5,913 bases of DNA, taken from contig CAYFLR010000124.1 of NCBI GenBank assembly GCA_964343805.1, positions 1 through 5,913 of the forward strand, given 5' to 3'. This document shows positions 5,765-5,913 of the stretch, piece by piece (within the stretch, counting starts at the first letter, position 1; the number at the start of each line of letters is the position of its first letter). The position numbers were made by a program, and so were the translations under genes. Below the pieces are notes generated by a model, which was not told where the DNA came from, made no database searches, and was given only the letters and a program-made list of their open reading frames with translations. The DNA is from CAYFLR01 sp964343805 (GTDB lineage Bacteria > Bdellovibrionota_B > Oligoflexia > CAYFLR01).

Positions 5765-5913
5765 TTACTTCTTAGCTACTGGCTTTTTCTTAGCCACGGG
5801 CTTTTTCTTAGCCACTGGCTTTTTCTTAGCCACTGGCTTTTTCTTAGCCACTGGCTTTTTCTTAGCTACTGGCTTTTTCTTAGCCACGGGCTTTTTCTTA
5901 GCCACTGGCTTTT
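5765..5913 (-). CDS. Lysine-rich KPVAKK-repeat protein (histone H1-like), C-terminal fragment
   Basis: On the - strand an open frame enters from the right edge and ends at TAA (5767-5765). The 48 complete codons before the stop read as perfect hexapeptide repeats of Lys-Lys-Lys-Pro-Val-Ala, ending Val-Ala-Lys-Lys. Such Lys/Pro/Ala tails are typical of bacterial histone H1-like proteins and of lysine-rich extensions on HU, AlgP-type and other nucleic-acid-binding proteins. The likely role is nonspecific DNA binding and nucleoid compaction. The N-terminal part is outside the window, so the true parent domain cannot be named. The gene is followed by the strong terminator at 5707-5751 and converges with the lipoprotein gene, with 56 nt between the two stops. 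Confidence 0.75.
   Translation of the reverse strand, partial: KPVAKKKPVAKKKPVAKKKPVAKKKPVAKKKPVAKKKPVAKKKPVAKK
5774..5913. repeat. 18-bp tandem repeat array, in frame (seven units plus a partial)
   Basis: Units of 18 bp begin at 5774, 5792, 5810, 5828, 5846, 5864 and 5882, with a 14-bp partial unit at 5900. Only two positions vary (agcTac or agcCac; Tgg or Ggg), and both changes are silent in the encoded KKKPVA. The array continues beyond the right edge. Confidence 0.97.

Noticed and set aside
5774..5913. CRISPR array
   Set aside because: The 18-bp units are contiguous without spacers and encode a perfect in-frame hexapeptide repeat.

Overview
The window is AT-rich bacterial DNA that includes one 10-N assembly gap. 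The likely source is a Gram-negative predator-like or formerly 'deltaproteobacterial' lineage such as Bdellovibrionota/Bacteriovoracaceae. That guess rests on three things: the low GC content, several chemotaxis and signalling genes, and a large lipoprotein whose lipid-attachment site reads Tyr-Gln-Asn-Cys-Gly instead of a classical lipobox. It is an impression from sequence style and was not tested by any search.

Left part (1-1109, + strand): a tight signalling operon. It holds the 3' end of a SpoIIE/RsbU-type PP2C serine/threonine phosphatase, a CheX-family CheY-P phosphatase gene interrupted by the gap, and a stand-alone CheY-like receiver. The spacers are only 7 and 2 nt. Converging on it from the - strand (1151-2425) is a 424-residue helical protein with a CheZ-like FQDxxxQ motif. 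One CheY is therefore flanked by members of two unrelated phosphatase types. The - strand gene has a good extended -10 promoter at 2457-2467.

Middle part (2426-3115): an intergenic region followed by an lspA homologue (prolipoprotein signal peptidase) that starts with TTG. Its leader contains a terminator-like hairpin. The LspA retains the catalytic aspartate pair but has lost the Asp and Lys usually conserved in the first membrane helix.

Right part (3116-5708): an extended -10 promoter, a leader hairpin and an 826-residue predicted lipoprotein. Its central region resembles a papain/C39-like peptidase fold with Ser and Lys where Cys and His are expected. An Ig-like beta-sandwich and an unrecognised four-cysteine C-terminal region follow. 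An LspA variant beside a lipoprotein with an atypical cleavage site is the most intriguing arrangement here.

End (5709-5913): a strong hairpin terminator, best oriented for the - strand, and the C-terminal tail of a lysine-rich protein made of perfect KKKPVA hexapeptide repeats (histone H1-like). The gene runs off the right edge.
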